Made by a program: the position numbers and the translations under genes. This document shows positions 18,238 through 27,872 of a stretch of DNA of 64,000 bases, piece after piece. Position 1 is the first letter of the stretch, and each line of letters begins with the position of its first letter. A model generated the notes under the pieces. It searched no databases, was not told the origin of the DNA, and saw only the letters and a program-made list of their open reading frames with translations. The DNA is from Chryseobacterium cucumeris. GTDB lineage: Bacteria > Bacteroidota > Bacteroidia > Flavobacteriales > Weeksellaceae. The DNA is taken from assembly GCF_001593385.1 (NCBI RefSeq), contig NZ_LUVZ01000045.1, positions 1-64,000 on the forward strand. The letters run 5' to 3'.

Positions 18238-21200
18238 TTATTGTTTTATAATTTTCGCAACTGCTTCGGAGTTGTTTATTCTTATTACATATACTCCTGC
18301 GCTTAAAGATGAAAGATCTGTCTGATTGTTTATAAAATGTCCGGACCTTACTAGTTGACCCAGAACATTAAAAATCTGAAAATTATATTCTTTATTTTCT
18401 GTGGTGCTGATGTAAAGAATATTGGAAAAAGGACTCGGGTAGATAGAAATTTTGTTACTGACCGCCTTAGATTTCACATTTTCTTTCATCAATGCAGGCC
18501 TATTAGATATAACCGAAATTCCTGATGCAGGACCTTCTTCATTACCATTGGCATCATACTTTATTTTCACACATCGGCATCCTGTTCCGAAGTACGGATC
18601 ATTATTATCATGAAAGACGATTATTCTATTGGTGGTAGAGGCCGCATCAAACAATACATTAATAGATCGTCCAATGTAGTTTGAATTTAAAGCAGCAGTC
18701 CATACTGCCGGATACTGAAAGTTGAGCACATTAAATGTTCCCTGCGCAGTCTGATTGGCTGTTACACTTCTGAATCCTCTTGAACCGGAATCAGGATAAT
18801 TCCCTACAAGATATGCCGGATTATTAAAGACATATCCCACTGTAGCATTGGCAGAATTTCTCACTCTTATTCCTGAATAATCTGTAGCAATACTGTATGA
18901 AGTTGCTATATTTTTATCTTTTTTATACCAGGGAGTTTGTCCAAAATCCGCTCCTGAAACCAGAGCTACACTTGTAAGATCCGGCACTCTCCATCCTTCA
19001 GGACAAGGATCAAAAGGGGATTTCTTACCTCCTCTTCCCCATCTGTCAGAAGCCAGATTGGGCTCTTGCGCCAACCAGTCCGTACCATTGGTATAATTAG
19101 GAGTTGTACTGTTGTAAGGAGCAAAAGTACTTGGGATCATATATACCAGGGGGTTCTTCATAGAATAGGATATTATTTTGGAGATTCTGTCTGCCGGTTT
19201 ATCCGTTATCTGTACGTTCGATGTTCCCGCATATGTGTCATAAGGTACAATATAGTTTCCTGAAAGATTATTATAATCCGACTGATTAAGTGTACTGTAA
19301 GCCACTGTTCCATTAGCAGCTACAGTTCCCAAAAACACATTGTAAAAGCTTCTGTTATCCGCATACTGGAATGCAGGAATAGGATCTTTCCTTCCCCATT
19401 GATAATGCAATCCTGTAGAAGCACGTATTTTCAGCAGCTCATCAGTTGTAGGTGCCTGAGGATTGGCTACATTAGGAAAAGCATCTGTTGCTCCAAGATT
19501 ACGATCCATGAAAGTGGTCTGCAATACAGCATCAGCTTTATTAACATAGTTCACATAATTTTTGACAGTTATTGGAGTTTCTGTAAGATAAGTGTATGAT
19601 TCCACGGGAGAATCCGTAACCCATATATGCCAGCTCCAATATACCGGCGAAGATATACTCCCATTATGTAATGTAACAACAGCATTTCCACTTTCATTGG
19701 GGGCAATTTCTACAGATATTTTAGAATTACCGATATCCTGCAATGACGAAGGTGAAGGATTTACCATTGAAATTCTACTGATAAGAGCTGTATTGGTTGA
19801 CCAGAGAACATTAGTTTTTAAATTACTAAAACTGGAAGTATTTAATATATCAGCGTTACCCAGTAACTGACTTTGTACAGAGAATGCTTTACTGACTGGA
19901 ATTTCAATGGTTGTAACCGTTGGTTTTTTAACGATCTGGTAAGTATTCGGATTATTGAAACCTTCTTTGTACTCTGTAACTGCAGGCAGATATTCTGTTG
20001 GAAAATCATAATCATTAATTGTATATAACGGATCTTTTATACATCTGCAGCCATTGGCATCCGAAGTATACATTCCGGCCATAGGAAAGTAATAATAACG
20101 TCCTTTGATATTAGGATAATTAGCATCCGGAATATCTGGCTGTCCTTTATCCGGAATCATAGAAAGCCCTCTTACAGTAACAGCAGGAGAAGCATCGAAC
20201 AACCGGGTTAAAGTTGCCGTCCACAATGCAATGTGATGCTGATCACTATATTGTCCTAAATGCGCTCCCCTGATAAGCTGCCCATTTCCAGGAAAAACCC
20301 CCATATTATACCCACCTACAGCCGATAGATCAAACCCAAGATTAGGATAAATTCTAAATCCCGTCATGAAGGCAGGAACTCCAGCATCAGTAGGCATTAT
20401 AATATGATACTTATTGGTTTCAAAAACATTTTTTGCCATATTGGTTTTGACTCCAAAAGGTGAAAAATCTATTCTGATATCATCTACATAAGAGGGAGAA
20501 GCCAAATTTGCAACCAACATAGAAGGGATACGCCATCCATTGGGACAAGGATCATAAGGGGACTTATCTCTATAAGGCTTCGTCTTATCATCGGTACTAT
20601 AGACGGTCTCAATTTTCCCTTGTGCATTATCAGACCACAGATTGAGTTCTGAAAGCCTGTTACTCGACAAAGTCGTAGATTTACCAAACCAATTGACCGG
20701 AAGATTGAGATTATTGTTGTAGTAAGCCTGACCTGAATTATCATCTTTATTAACATAAATAAGACTCAAAGGATTTTTTACAGAGAGTCTTATATTATTG
20801 GTAACCTCTGCAGCGGAAAGCAGAACAAATTTCCTGAGATCATCAATACTTACAGCGTTGGTCATATTTTTAGCTCCTCTATGTCTTACTCTACCTATAG
20901 ATCCTGAAGCTTCATAAAAATCATTTCCTCTGGTTACTAAAGGGGGTATAGGATCTTTTCTTCCCCACTGATAAAGAAGCCCCATACTCTTATTCCAGTC
21001 TGATGCTGTGATAGAACTTGTGATAGCTCCAAGATTTCTATCCATCCATTTCCAATCGGAATCCGGGATAACTTCTGTTGTTCCGTCCGATTTCATTCTT
21101 TTGACGTTGTTGAAACTTTTATAGGCAACTCCATTGGTAGGATCATCTGTTACCCAGATATGCCAGCTCCAATAAATCTCTCCGTTTACTTTGAGAGCTA

Positions 21201-21630
21201 CCACAGCATTCCCTTTTTTTGTCTTATTGACAGGGACTTTTATCTTAGCATCCTGCCCGGTTCCTATTATTTCAAGAGCATAATTTACTCCTGATTTTAT
21301 AAGTCCATGAACATCTTCCCACAAAACATCTGCAGTTACCGTTCCTGCCGGAATACCGCTTCCGTTAAGATATCCGCCTCCTTCCCACATCGCATAAGCT
21401 TTTTTTACAGGAACCAACAATCCTTCGCTGTTCTGATTTGGATCAAAGATGTAACTGTTGGGAGCTTTTTTCCAGTCGGGAAGAAATAATGGTGTCAGTT
21501 CATTCAGTGGTCTTTTCAATGAGTCCTTACTCTCATTGAGCCATAGATTTCCTTTGATATTACCTTTGGAAATGATTCCAAATAACATCAGGCAGATGAC
21601 TGCCGCTAATTTTCCAGCTAATCTTTTCAT
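18238..21630 (-). CDS. Large T9SS-secreted surface protein with two FISUMP-like modules
   Basis: A 1130-residue exported protein of unknown role. It has an N-terminal signal peptide (first about 25 residues). Two homologous modules follow, each with WMDRNLGA or FMDRNLGA, then YQWGRKDPIP, then CPNGWRIP or CPEGWRVP and a closing GCRCIK/GCRCVK. This order is typical of the Fibrobacter major paralogous (FISUMP) domain family. The last about 70 residues (ISIYPSPFSNILYIS ... LSSLSAGVYVIRI) form a type A T9SS C-terminal sorting domain, so it should be secreted and attached to the surface. Single-gene unit with its own terminator. Confidence 0.85.
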   Translation of the reverse strand: MKRLAGKLAAVICLMLFGIISKGNIKGNLWLNESKDSLKRPLNELTPLFLPDWKKAPNSYIFDPNQNSEGLLVPVKKAYAMWEGGGYLNGSGIPAGTVTADVLWEDVHGLIKSGVNYALEIIGTGQDAKIKVPVNKTKKGNAVVALKVNGEIYWSWHIWVTDDPTNGVAYKSFNNVKRMKSDGTTEVIPDSDWKWMDRNLGAITSSITASDWNKSMGLLYQWGRKDPIPPLVTRGNDFYEASGSIGRVRHRGAKNMTNAVSIDDLRKFVLLSAAEVTNNIRLSVKNPLSLIYVNKDDNSGQAYYNNNLNLPVNWFGKSTTLSSNRLSELNLWSDNAQGKIETVYSTDDKTKPYRDKSPYDPCPNGWRIPSMLVANLASPSYVDDIRIDFSPFGVKTNMAKNVFETNKYHIIMPTDAGVPAFMTGFRIYPNLGFDLSAVGGYNMGVFPGNGQLIRGAHLGQYSDQHHIALWTATLTRLFDASPAVTVRGLSMIPDKGQPDIPDANYPNIKGRYYYFPMAGMYTSDANGCRCIKDPLYTINDYDFPTEYLPAVTEYKEGFNNPNTYQIVKKPTVTTIEIPVSKAFSVQSQLLGNADILNTSSFSNLKTNVLWSTNTALISRISMVNPSPSSLQDIGNSKISVEIAPNESGNAVVTLHNGSISSPVYWSWHIWVTDSPVESYTYLTETPITVKNYVNYVNKADAVLQTTFMDRNLGATDAFPNVANPQAPTTDELLKIRASTGLHYQWGRKDPIPAFQYADNRSFYNVFLGTVAANGTVAYSTLNQSDYNNLSGNYIVPYDTYAGTSNVQITDKPADRISKIISYSMKNPLVYMIPSTFAPYNSTTPNYTNGTDWLAQEPNLASDRWGRGGKKSPFDPCPEGWRVPDLTSVALVSGADFGQTPWYKKDKNIATSYSIATDYSGIRVRNSANATVGYVFNNPAYLVGNYPDSGSRGFRSVTANQTAQGTFNVLNFQYPAVWTAALNSNYIGRSINVLFDAASTTNRIIVFHDNNDPYFGTGCRCVKIKYDANGNEEGPASGISVISNRPALMKENVKSKAVSNKISIYPSPFSNILYISTTENKEYNFQIFNVLGQLVRSGHFINNQTDLSSLSAGVYVIRINNSEAVAKIIKQ

Positions 21631-21791
21631 ACCTTAGGTTTTAGTGTCATTAGCGAATGCAATTTTTAAGCCTTATTCAATAAAAAGCGATTTGTTTTAT
21701 AAATAACATCATCATATTTAAATTACACTATTAATTATTCAACATAAATCTAATAAACAAAACAAGTCTTAACAAACCTTTTACACAAAAA

Positions 21792-21814
21792 AAAGACAGC
21801 CTCAAGCTGCCTTT
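21792..21814 (-). terminator. Rho-independent terminator of the EpsG-like operon
   Basis: Stem AAAGACAGC / GCTGCCTTT with one G-U pair on the minus strand, 5-base loop, followed by an eight-base T-run. It lies 20 bases after the stop at 21835. Confidence 0.8.
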
Positions 21815-21834
21815 ATATTTTAACCTTCAAAATT

Positions 21835-22974
21835 TTACGGAAGAATATGGTTTTGATAACGATCAATCGAGAATCGTCCGGCTTTGATATTATTAAACAT
21901 AGAGAAAATAACAAAATTGAAGACCACAAGTGCAATGATAAATGCATAAATCATATTTTTAACCCTTCCGGAAACAACATACATTGCATTCGGAATAATG
22001 ATATACGAGAATCCAATAAATGCTCCTGCAAGTCTTGATGAGAAGATAGGGTTATTTCTAAAAATAAAGTAAAGACATATCCCGACTACAGCATAGTTCC
22101 TATGGTATTCATAGTAGGGATAGAGTTCTTTCATCTTGTTATCAAAAACAAAAAGGAAGAAGGTAAGGATAGCCATCATGACCTCCGGGATACCAATTCC
22201 CCCGTTAAGTCGCTGTACCGTTTCATCCATATATCCATTAAAACCCTCTACAAGTGTACTGTTAGAGGCCATACCATCTAAGAAACCTCCAAAACTCCTA
22301 TAAATTTCAAAAGGAGATAAAAAGACAGAACCTACAATCATAATCAACATCATCGTTTTATTCAGCGGAATGCGAGCCAGCCAGTACATCGGCAGGAATA
22401 AATAGCAAACACTGTGTATACCTGATCCTATGAATATAAAAAACAGGTAATGCCAGAGTTTTCGTTCTTTAATATACCGTATTGCAAAATAAACGATAAA
22501 AGTTCCCAGGTTTTGTCTGATCTGCCCACTTTCCCCGATAAAGAAGTTGGGAATAAACATGAAGAGAGTAAAAGTAAACGGGTAAAAAGTATTGTCTTCT
22601 GTATATTCTACTTTAAAGATCATCGCAAAAACAGCAATGACGAATGTTACCATATAAAAAGGTGCATCAAAAAAGTTGAGAAGAACTTTATTAATCAAGG
22701 TATACAGCCATTCCACATCCAGAGTTTCCGTTCCTTCCATATGGAGCATCTTCATGAATATACTGTAGTAGCTTTTGGTATCAGAGTAAATATAGATTCC
22801 TTTGTAACTTCCGTAATCCGGGCCTACACTGTCTCTAAAACCGACAATAATAATAAAATAAACAGCAAGGAACCAGAACCACTTTTTATCAACCTTTTTT
22901 CCATATACTTCCTGAACACTGAAGAACAGCATATAGACGATTGCAATTATATAATATGGATGTAGTAAACTCAT
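21835..22974 (-). CDS. EpsG-family polysaccharide polymerase-like membrane protein
   Basis: A 379-residue polytopic membrane protein with about ten helices. The N-terminal pattern (YYIIAIVYMLFFSVQE, FRDSVGPDYGSYKGIY) matches the EpsG family, thought to polymerise repeat units of exopolysaccharide or O-antigen. The conserved RxxxGxDYxxY-type segment near residues 47-60 supports this. It ends an operon with the upstream membrane protein (1-base gap). Which polymer it makes is unknown; the Wzc/Wza genes lie about 7 kb away in the same direction. Confidence 0.75.
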   Translation of the reverse strand: MSLLHPYYIIAIVYMLFFSVQEVYGKKVDKKWFWFLAVYFIIIVGFRDSVGPDYGSYKGIYIYSDTKSYYSIFMKMLHMEGTETLDVEWLYTLINKVLLNFFDAPFYMVTFVIAVFAMIFKVEYTEDNTFYPFTFTLFMFIPNFFIGESGQIRQNLGTFIVYFAIRYIKERKLWHYLFFIFIGSGIHSVCYLFLPMYWLARIPLNKTMMLIMIVGSVFLSPFEIYRSFGGFLDGMASNSTLVEGFNGYMDETVQRLNGGIGIPEVMMAILTFFLFVFDNKMKELYPYYEYHRNYAVVGICLYFIFRNNPIFSSRLAGAFIGFSYIIIPNAMYVVSGRVKNMIYAFIIALVVFNFVIFSMFNNIKAGRFSIDRYQNHILP

Positions 22975-22975
22975 G

Positions 22976-23983
22976 CTAAATCTCTGATGTTTTTTTAAAC
23001 TGATGATATGCTGTGATTATTCCTGTCAGAATTAAAGGCAGGAAAAGCCTCACTTCCCAGAAAAGTCCTACTAAAGTAATCATAAGGAGATAAGGAATGG
23101 AAAAGAAAAAATATTTTCCAAAAACACTTCTGTTTTCTTCTTCTGTACAAAGACCATATATAAAATAAATCACAATTAATGCAAACAGCAGTCCTGCAAG
23201 GTTGAAAGGACTGGAAAAGTTCCTGTTAATATAAAACCCTTCCACAAAAGTAGTTTCATCCTGAACAAGCAGAGCCCTCAATCCAAGATAGGGAATCAGA
23301 AAAGCAATAACTAACGGTATAATTTTCCAGATTACCTGATAATTTCCTTTTTTCAACTCCTCTATATTGAAAAATACTGCTGCAAAAAAGGCTATATTCA
23401 GACAAGCCGTTTCTCTTACCAAAGTAGAGATCCCAATAAGGCCAATGAGAATAAAAAAGAAAATATTTTTTTGGGTATCTAAATATTTCAAGGTTAAAAA
23501 TACACCTGCCAGATAACAGAAAAGAGCAATGGTGTCACAGTTTGTAGGTGCATACTGTGTGATCACAATAAAAAATACGGATAAGAGATGAATAATCCTT
23601 CTTGCATTAAGATTCAGAAGAAGTCCCGTTGATTTCATGCGGAAAATTGTATTCAAAATCAAAGAACACAAAATAAAAAACACACTGTTCATCAGGAAAA
23701 GCCCATGATAAAAAGGGGTTCCGTTTTTTGACAAAAAATCTTTGAAGAAAGAAAGAGGTCCGTTAATCAGATTGTACATCAAATCTGTCATCTGTACACT
23801 CAGATAATTGGGAATCACTCTGTAAGCATATACCGAGGAAAATAAAAAGTCAGGGGTTGTCTCTGATGTTTTCAGTCTTGTATAGGAAGATTCAAATCCA
23901 TAATAAGACATAGCAAACAACAGAAGCGGAAGTACTATTACAAATAGAAATCCGTTTATTTTTTCATCATTTCTTTTCAACAT
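22976..23983 (-). CDS. Polytopic membrane protein of unknown function
   Basis: I do not recognise this 335-residue protein. It has roughly eight to ten hydrophobic segments, a conserved-looking extracytoplasmic stretch with YAYRVIPNYLSVQM (about residues 53-66) and an Arg-Glu-Thr loop (STLVRETACLN). It overlaps closely with the EpsG-like gene, suggesting a partner in the same polysaccharide or envelope process. The topology recalls membrane glycosyltransferases or polymerases, but no signature can be named. A TAnnTTTG-type box at 24056-24063 lies upstream, back to back with the promoter of the pigment operon. Confidence 0.65.
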   Translation of the reverse strand: MLKRNDEKINGFLFVIVLPLLLFAMSYYGFESSYTRLKTSETTPDFLFSSVYAYRVIPNYLSVQMTDLMYNLINGPLSFFKDFLSKNGTPFYHGLFLMNSVFFILCSLILNTIFRMKSTGLLLNLNARRIIHLLSVFFIVITQYAPTNCDTIALFCYLAGVFLTLKYLDTQKNIFFFILIGLIGISTLVRETACLNIAFFAAVFFNIEELKKGNYQVIWKIIPLVIAFLIPYLGLRALLVQDETTFVEGFYINRNFSSPFNLAGLLFALIVIYFIYGLCTEEENRSVFGKYFFFSIPYLLMITLVGLFWEVRLFLPLILTGIITAYHQFKKTSEI

Positions 23984-24055
23984 ATCTAAAACAGATTCTT
24001 ATTTTTTTAATAATAATGGTGATTTAAAATACATTTTTTCAAAAGGGAACTTTTG

Positions 24056-24063
24056 CAAAAGTA
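24056..24063 (-). promoter_or_regulatory. Probable -7 box for the EpsG-like operon
   Basis: TACTTTTG on the minus strand, 72 bases upstream of the ATG at 23983. No matching -33 box is evident. Confidence 0.4.
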
Positions 24064-24128
24064 GAATATTTTTTCATTCTTCCTAGAATATTTTATTGAT
24101 TTTCAGTGAAAACTTCTCGTTAACTATT

Positions 24129-24157
24129 TTGAACTAATGCTTAAAAAATTAAATTTG
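24129..24157 (+). promoter_or_regulatory. Promoter of the dialkylresorcinol operon
   Basis: TTG at 24129-24131 and TAAATTTG at 24150-24157, 18-base spacer, fit the Bacteroidota consensus exactly. The start codon of the exporter/acyltransferase gene follows 19 bases later at 24177. Confidence 0.7.
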
Positions 24158-24176
24158 CAGACTTGATTTAAATGCA

Positions 24177-27100
24177 ATGCATCGCTTTTTTATATTTTTA
24201 TATTACCTGATTTCCAAAAATAAAATCCTGTCTGTATTTGCAGCTCTGGGAATTGCCGTTTTATGCATTTTCTTTGCGTCAAAGATCAATTTTGAGGAAG
24301 ATATCAATCAGATTATTCCTAAAAATGAAAAGTCAGATCTTACGGCAAAGGTTCTTAAACAGCTTAATTTTTCGGATAAGATTATTGTTATTATTGAGAA
24401 CAAATCCGGCGAAGACAGCTTCCTGCTTTCCGAAACAGCAGATACGTTTCTGAAAAAAATTGAGCCTTTACAGAAATACATCGGTTCTGTTCAGGGTAAG
24501 GTGAATGATAATGAAATCTCCGAAACCTTTGATTTTGTCAATCAGAATTTACCTCTATTCCTTAATGAGAGTGATTATAAGGAAATTGACCGGAAACTTC
24601 AGAAAGACAGCATTGCCAGACAGGTAGAAAATAATTATATATCATTGGTTTCTCCAACAAGTCTTGTTACCAAAGAGTTTATTAAAAAAGATCCTCTGGG
24701 GCTTACTTTTTTGGGAATCAAAAAATTAAATGCTTTAAACATCAGTAAAGATTTCAAACTCGAAGACAGCTATATTGTAACGAAAGACGGTAAGAACCTC
24801 TTGCTTTTCATTGATCCTAAAAACAAAAGTAATGACACGAAAGCGAATGAGGCCTTTGTAGATCAGCTTAATTCCATCAAAGACGGAATCAACAAACAGT
24901 TCAAAGGAAAAACAGAGATCAGCTATTTTGGTTCTCCAGTGATTGCCGTAGCCAATGCGAAGCAGATCAAAAAAGATATTCAGAACACAGTAGTCATTTC
25001 CATGACGGTTCTTCTGGTTCTACTGATCTATTATTTCAGAAATGTCTTTACTCCCATCATTGTTTTTTTACCAACAGTATTTTCTGTATTGCTTGCTTTA
25101 TTGGTTCTTTATTTTATTAAAGATAAGATTTCGGCAATTTCACTAAGTGTGGGAGCTATTCTGATTGGAATTACCATTGATTATGCCCTGCATATTCTTA
25201 CCCATTATAAGCACAACAATAATATTGAAGAGCTTTACAAAGAAATTACGCAGCCTATTATATTGAGTAGTGCAACGACGGCCGTTTCATTCTTATGTCT
25301 GGTTTTTGTTCGTTCTGAAGCATTGAAGGACTTAGGACTTTTTGCTGCGATCACCGTGATTCTTTCTTCAATCACCGCATTGATTATTGTTCCTCAGCTT
25401 TACAAACCAAAAGAGAAGAGTGAACAGCCCAATACCAACTTTATTGACAAGATCGGATCTTATCCGTACGAAAAAAACAAGCCTCTGATTATAGGATGCT
25501 CTATTATTATTCTTGCCTGCCTTTTTGGATTCAGACATGTAGGTTTCAATGAAGATATCGGCGATCTGAATTATATTCCCAAAGAATTAAAAATCAGTGA
25601 AGCAAAACTTCAGAAACTTTCAGATATTACTTCAAAATCAATCTACACTATCTCTTATGGCGATTCTGAAGAACAGGCTTTAAGCAGAAATTCTGAACTG
25701 AGCAGCTTCCTTGAAAAAGAGAAAAAAGAAGGCAAAATTTTAAGCTATAACTCTATCGGAAGTGTGGTGCTTTCAGAAAAAGACCAACAGAAAAAAATTG
25801 AGCAATGGAATCGATTCTGGAATGACCAGAAGAAAAGTCTAGCCATTTCCGAACTGATCAGTAACGGAAATAAATTCGGTTTCAACAGTTCCGCTTTTGA
25901 TGGTTTTAATGAAGTTTTGCATAAAAATTATTCCGCATTGAGTCTGAAAGATTATCAAAAAGTAAAAGCGCTTCAGATTTCAGAATTCATGAGCAACGAA
26001 AATGGTTTTTACACGGTTTCCAATGTGGTAAAAGTAGATGAAAAAAAACGGGACGCTTTCATCAAGGATATTGAGAAGAAGCATGATGCCATTGCCATTG
26101 ACCGCCAGCAGATGAACGAAAATTTCCTTGGTTTACTGAAAAGAGACTTCAATACACTGATCAATTATTCTCTTCTTGCCATTATTTTAACGATCATCGT
26201 TTTCTTCAGGAATTTTGAATTAACGGTTCTCACCATGTTCCCGATTGTTTTAACGGGAGTTGTTACAGCCGGAATCCTTTATTTTCTGGGATTGGAATTA
26301 AATATTTTCAGTACCGTAGTGTGTACGCTGGTATTTGGAGTCGGAGATGACTTCAGTATTTTCCTGACTCAGGCTATGCAGAAAGAACATACTACCGGAA
26401 AGAATGAATTACCCACGTATAGAATTTCGATTATCCTTGCAGTTTTCACGACGATCCTTTCAATTGGCTCTCTGATTTTTGCCAAGCATCCTGCCCTGCA
26501 TTCCCTGGCTTTGGTTGCTTTGATAGGAATGTTCTCTGTGATTATCATTACCTCTACCCTATATCCTTTCTGGTTCAGATTATTCATTACCAACAGGGCG
26601 AAAAAAGGACTTTCTCCCATCACATTCAGATTGTTTGTATGGTCAGTATTCTCATTCCTTTATTACGGATTGGGTGGATTGCTGTTTTCTGCCTTCGGAA
26701 GTTTTTTTGTTAAAAATTCCAAAGGGCAGACGCTGAATATTATCAAACTTATTTTAGCCAGATTTTTAACTTCCGTTCTTTATTCTAATCCTTTTGTAAA
26801 GAAGAAGGTCATTAAAAATACATCTGAAGATTTCAGCAAACCTGCAGTTATCATTGCCAATCATACTTCTTTCCTCGATACGCTGGCTATTGCAATGGCG
26901 ACCCACAAAATTATTTATCTGGTGAATGACTGGGTATATCAGTCTCCTGTTTTTGGAAAACTGGTAAGAGCACTGGGCTTTTATCCCGTTTCACAGGGAA
27001 TCGAGAATGGAATGGACAAACTGAAAGAAAAAGTTGAACAGGGATATTCACTCGTTGTGTTCCCTGAGGCAGAACGTTCTTACACCAATGATGTGAAAAG

Positions 27101-27830
27101 ATTCCATAAAGGAGCTTTTTATCTCGCTGAACAGTTCGGACTGGATATTCTTCCTATTTACATCCACGGAAACTCTGAGGTATTGCCGAAAGGAGACTTC
27201 ATTATCTACGACGGAAGCATTACGGTAAAAGTGGGGAACAGAATCAGCAAAGACAACATGAGTTTTGGTAAAAACTATTCTGAGAGAACAAAGAAGATCA
27301 ACGCTCATTTCAGGGAAGAATTTGCCAGACTGCGTGAAGAGATTGAGGATGAGAATTATTTTAAAAAGAAATTATTCCTGAGCTATCTTTACAAAGACAG
27401 TGAAGTGGTAAAAGAAGTAAAAGAGGATTTTAATGCCAACAAATCTGTTTATTTCGAACTGAACAAGCATATTCCGAATGACGCCAATATTCTTCATTTA
27501 GCTGATGATTTTGGGCAGAAGGATGCATTATTAACTTTATACCAGGCAAGCCGAAGAGTTTTTTCTCTGGTTCAGAATGATGAAAAAAGAGCAACAGCAG
27601 CACACAGCTATCTGGTAAAAAAAAGAAAGATCCAGTATATAAAAGACATTTCTGAGGCAAACAAAAAGATTGATGTACTCCTCATCTCCCATGATCGTTT
27701 TACATGGAATGATATTCAGGAGCTGCCGGAAACGATCATTTTTGTAAATACAAAAAATGATTCTTTTAAAAGTGATCATTATACACTAAAATTTAGTTCA
27801 GAATCATTAAAAGTATTTAAAACCAAATAA
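24177..27830 (+). CDS. RND/MMPL exporter fused to a PlsC acyltransferase and a C-terminal Rossmann-like domain
   Basis: A 1217-residue fusion. Residues 1-about 830 are an MMPL/RND transporter: a first membrane helix near residue 20, a periplasmic loop, two helix bundles (about 275-410 and 660-830) and internal duplication. Residues about 870-1040 are a 1-acylglycerol-phosphate acyltransferase-like domain with NHTSFLD (His896, Asp901) and FPEAERS (962-968). The last about 130 residues look like a degenerate methyltransferase fold (ILHLADDFGQKDALL). Aryl-polyene clusters carry a stand-alone MMPL exporter and acyltransferase, so pigment transport plus acyl transfer is the likely job. First gene of the operon with darA and darB. 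Confidence 0.88.
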   Translation: MHRFFIFLYYLISKNKILSVFAALGIAVLCIFFASKINFEEDINQIIPKNEKSDLTAKVLKQLNFSDKIIVIIENKSGEDSFLLSETADTFLKKIEPLQKYIGSVQGKVNDNEISETFDFVNQNLPLFLNESDYKEIDRKLQKDSIARQVENNYISLVSPTSLVTKEFIKKDPLGLTFLGIKKLNALNISKDFKLEDSYIVTKDGKNLLLFIDPKNKSNDTKANEAFVDQLNSIKDGINKQFKGKTEISYFGSPVIAVANAKQIKKDIQNTVVISMTVLLVLLIYYFRNVFTPIIVFLPTVFSVLLALLVLYFIKDKISAISLSVGAILIGITIDYALHILTHYKHNNNIEELYKEITQPIILSSATTAVSFLCLVFVRSEALKDLGLFAAITVILSSITALIIVPQLYKPKEKSEQPNTNFIDKIGSYPYEKNKPLIIGCSIIILACLFGFRHVGFNEDIGDLNYIPKELKISEAKLQKLSDITSKSIYTISYGDSEEQALSRNSELSSFLEKEKKEGKILSYNSIGSVVLSEKDQQKKIEQWNRFWNDQKKSLAISELISNGNKFGFNSSAFDGFNEVLHKNYSALSLKDYQKVKALQISEFMSNENGFYTVSNVVKVDEKKRDAFIKDIEKKHDAIAIDRQQMNENFLGLLKRDFNTLINYSLLAIILTIIVFFRNFELTVLTMFPIVLTGVVTAGILYFLGLELNIFSTVVCTLVFGVGDDFSIFLTQAMQKEHTTGKNELPTYRISIILAVFTTILSIGSLIFAKHPALHSLALVALIGMFSVIIITSTLYPFWFRLFITNRAKKGLSPITFRLFVWSVFSFLYYGLGGLLFSAFGSFFVKNSKGQTLNIIKLILARFLTSVLYSNPFVKKKVIKNTSEDFSKPAVIIANHTSFLDTLAIAMATHKIIYLVNDWVYQSPVFGKLVRALGFYPVSQGIENGMDKLKEKVEQGYSLVVFPEAERSYTNDVKRFHKGAFYLAEQFGLDILPIYIHGNSEVLPKGDFIIYDGSITVKVGNRISKDNMSFGKNYSERTKKINAHFREEFARLREEIEDENYFKKKLFLSYLYKDSEVVKEVKEDFNANKSVYFELNKHIPNDANILHLADDFGQKDALLTLYQASRRVFSLVQNDEKRATAAHSYLVKKRKIQYIKDISEANKKIDVLLISHDRFTWNDIQELPETIIFVNTKNDSFKSDHYTLKFSSESLKVFKTK

Positions 27831-27872
27831 TAAATATGAAAAACATATTTTTGTAAACGCTAAAGAAAACTA

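Noticed and set aside
22450..22965. 171-codon plus-strand reading frame inside the EpsG-like gene
   Set aside because: Antisense to a membrane protein gene; low-quality composition, no start context.
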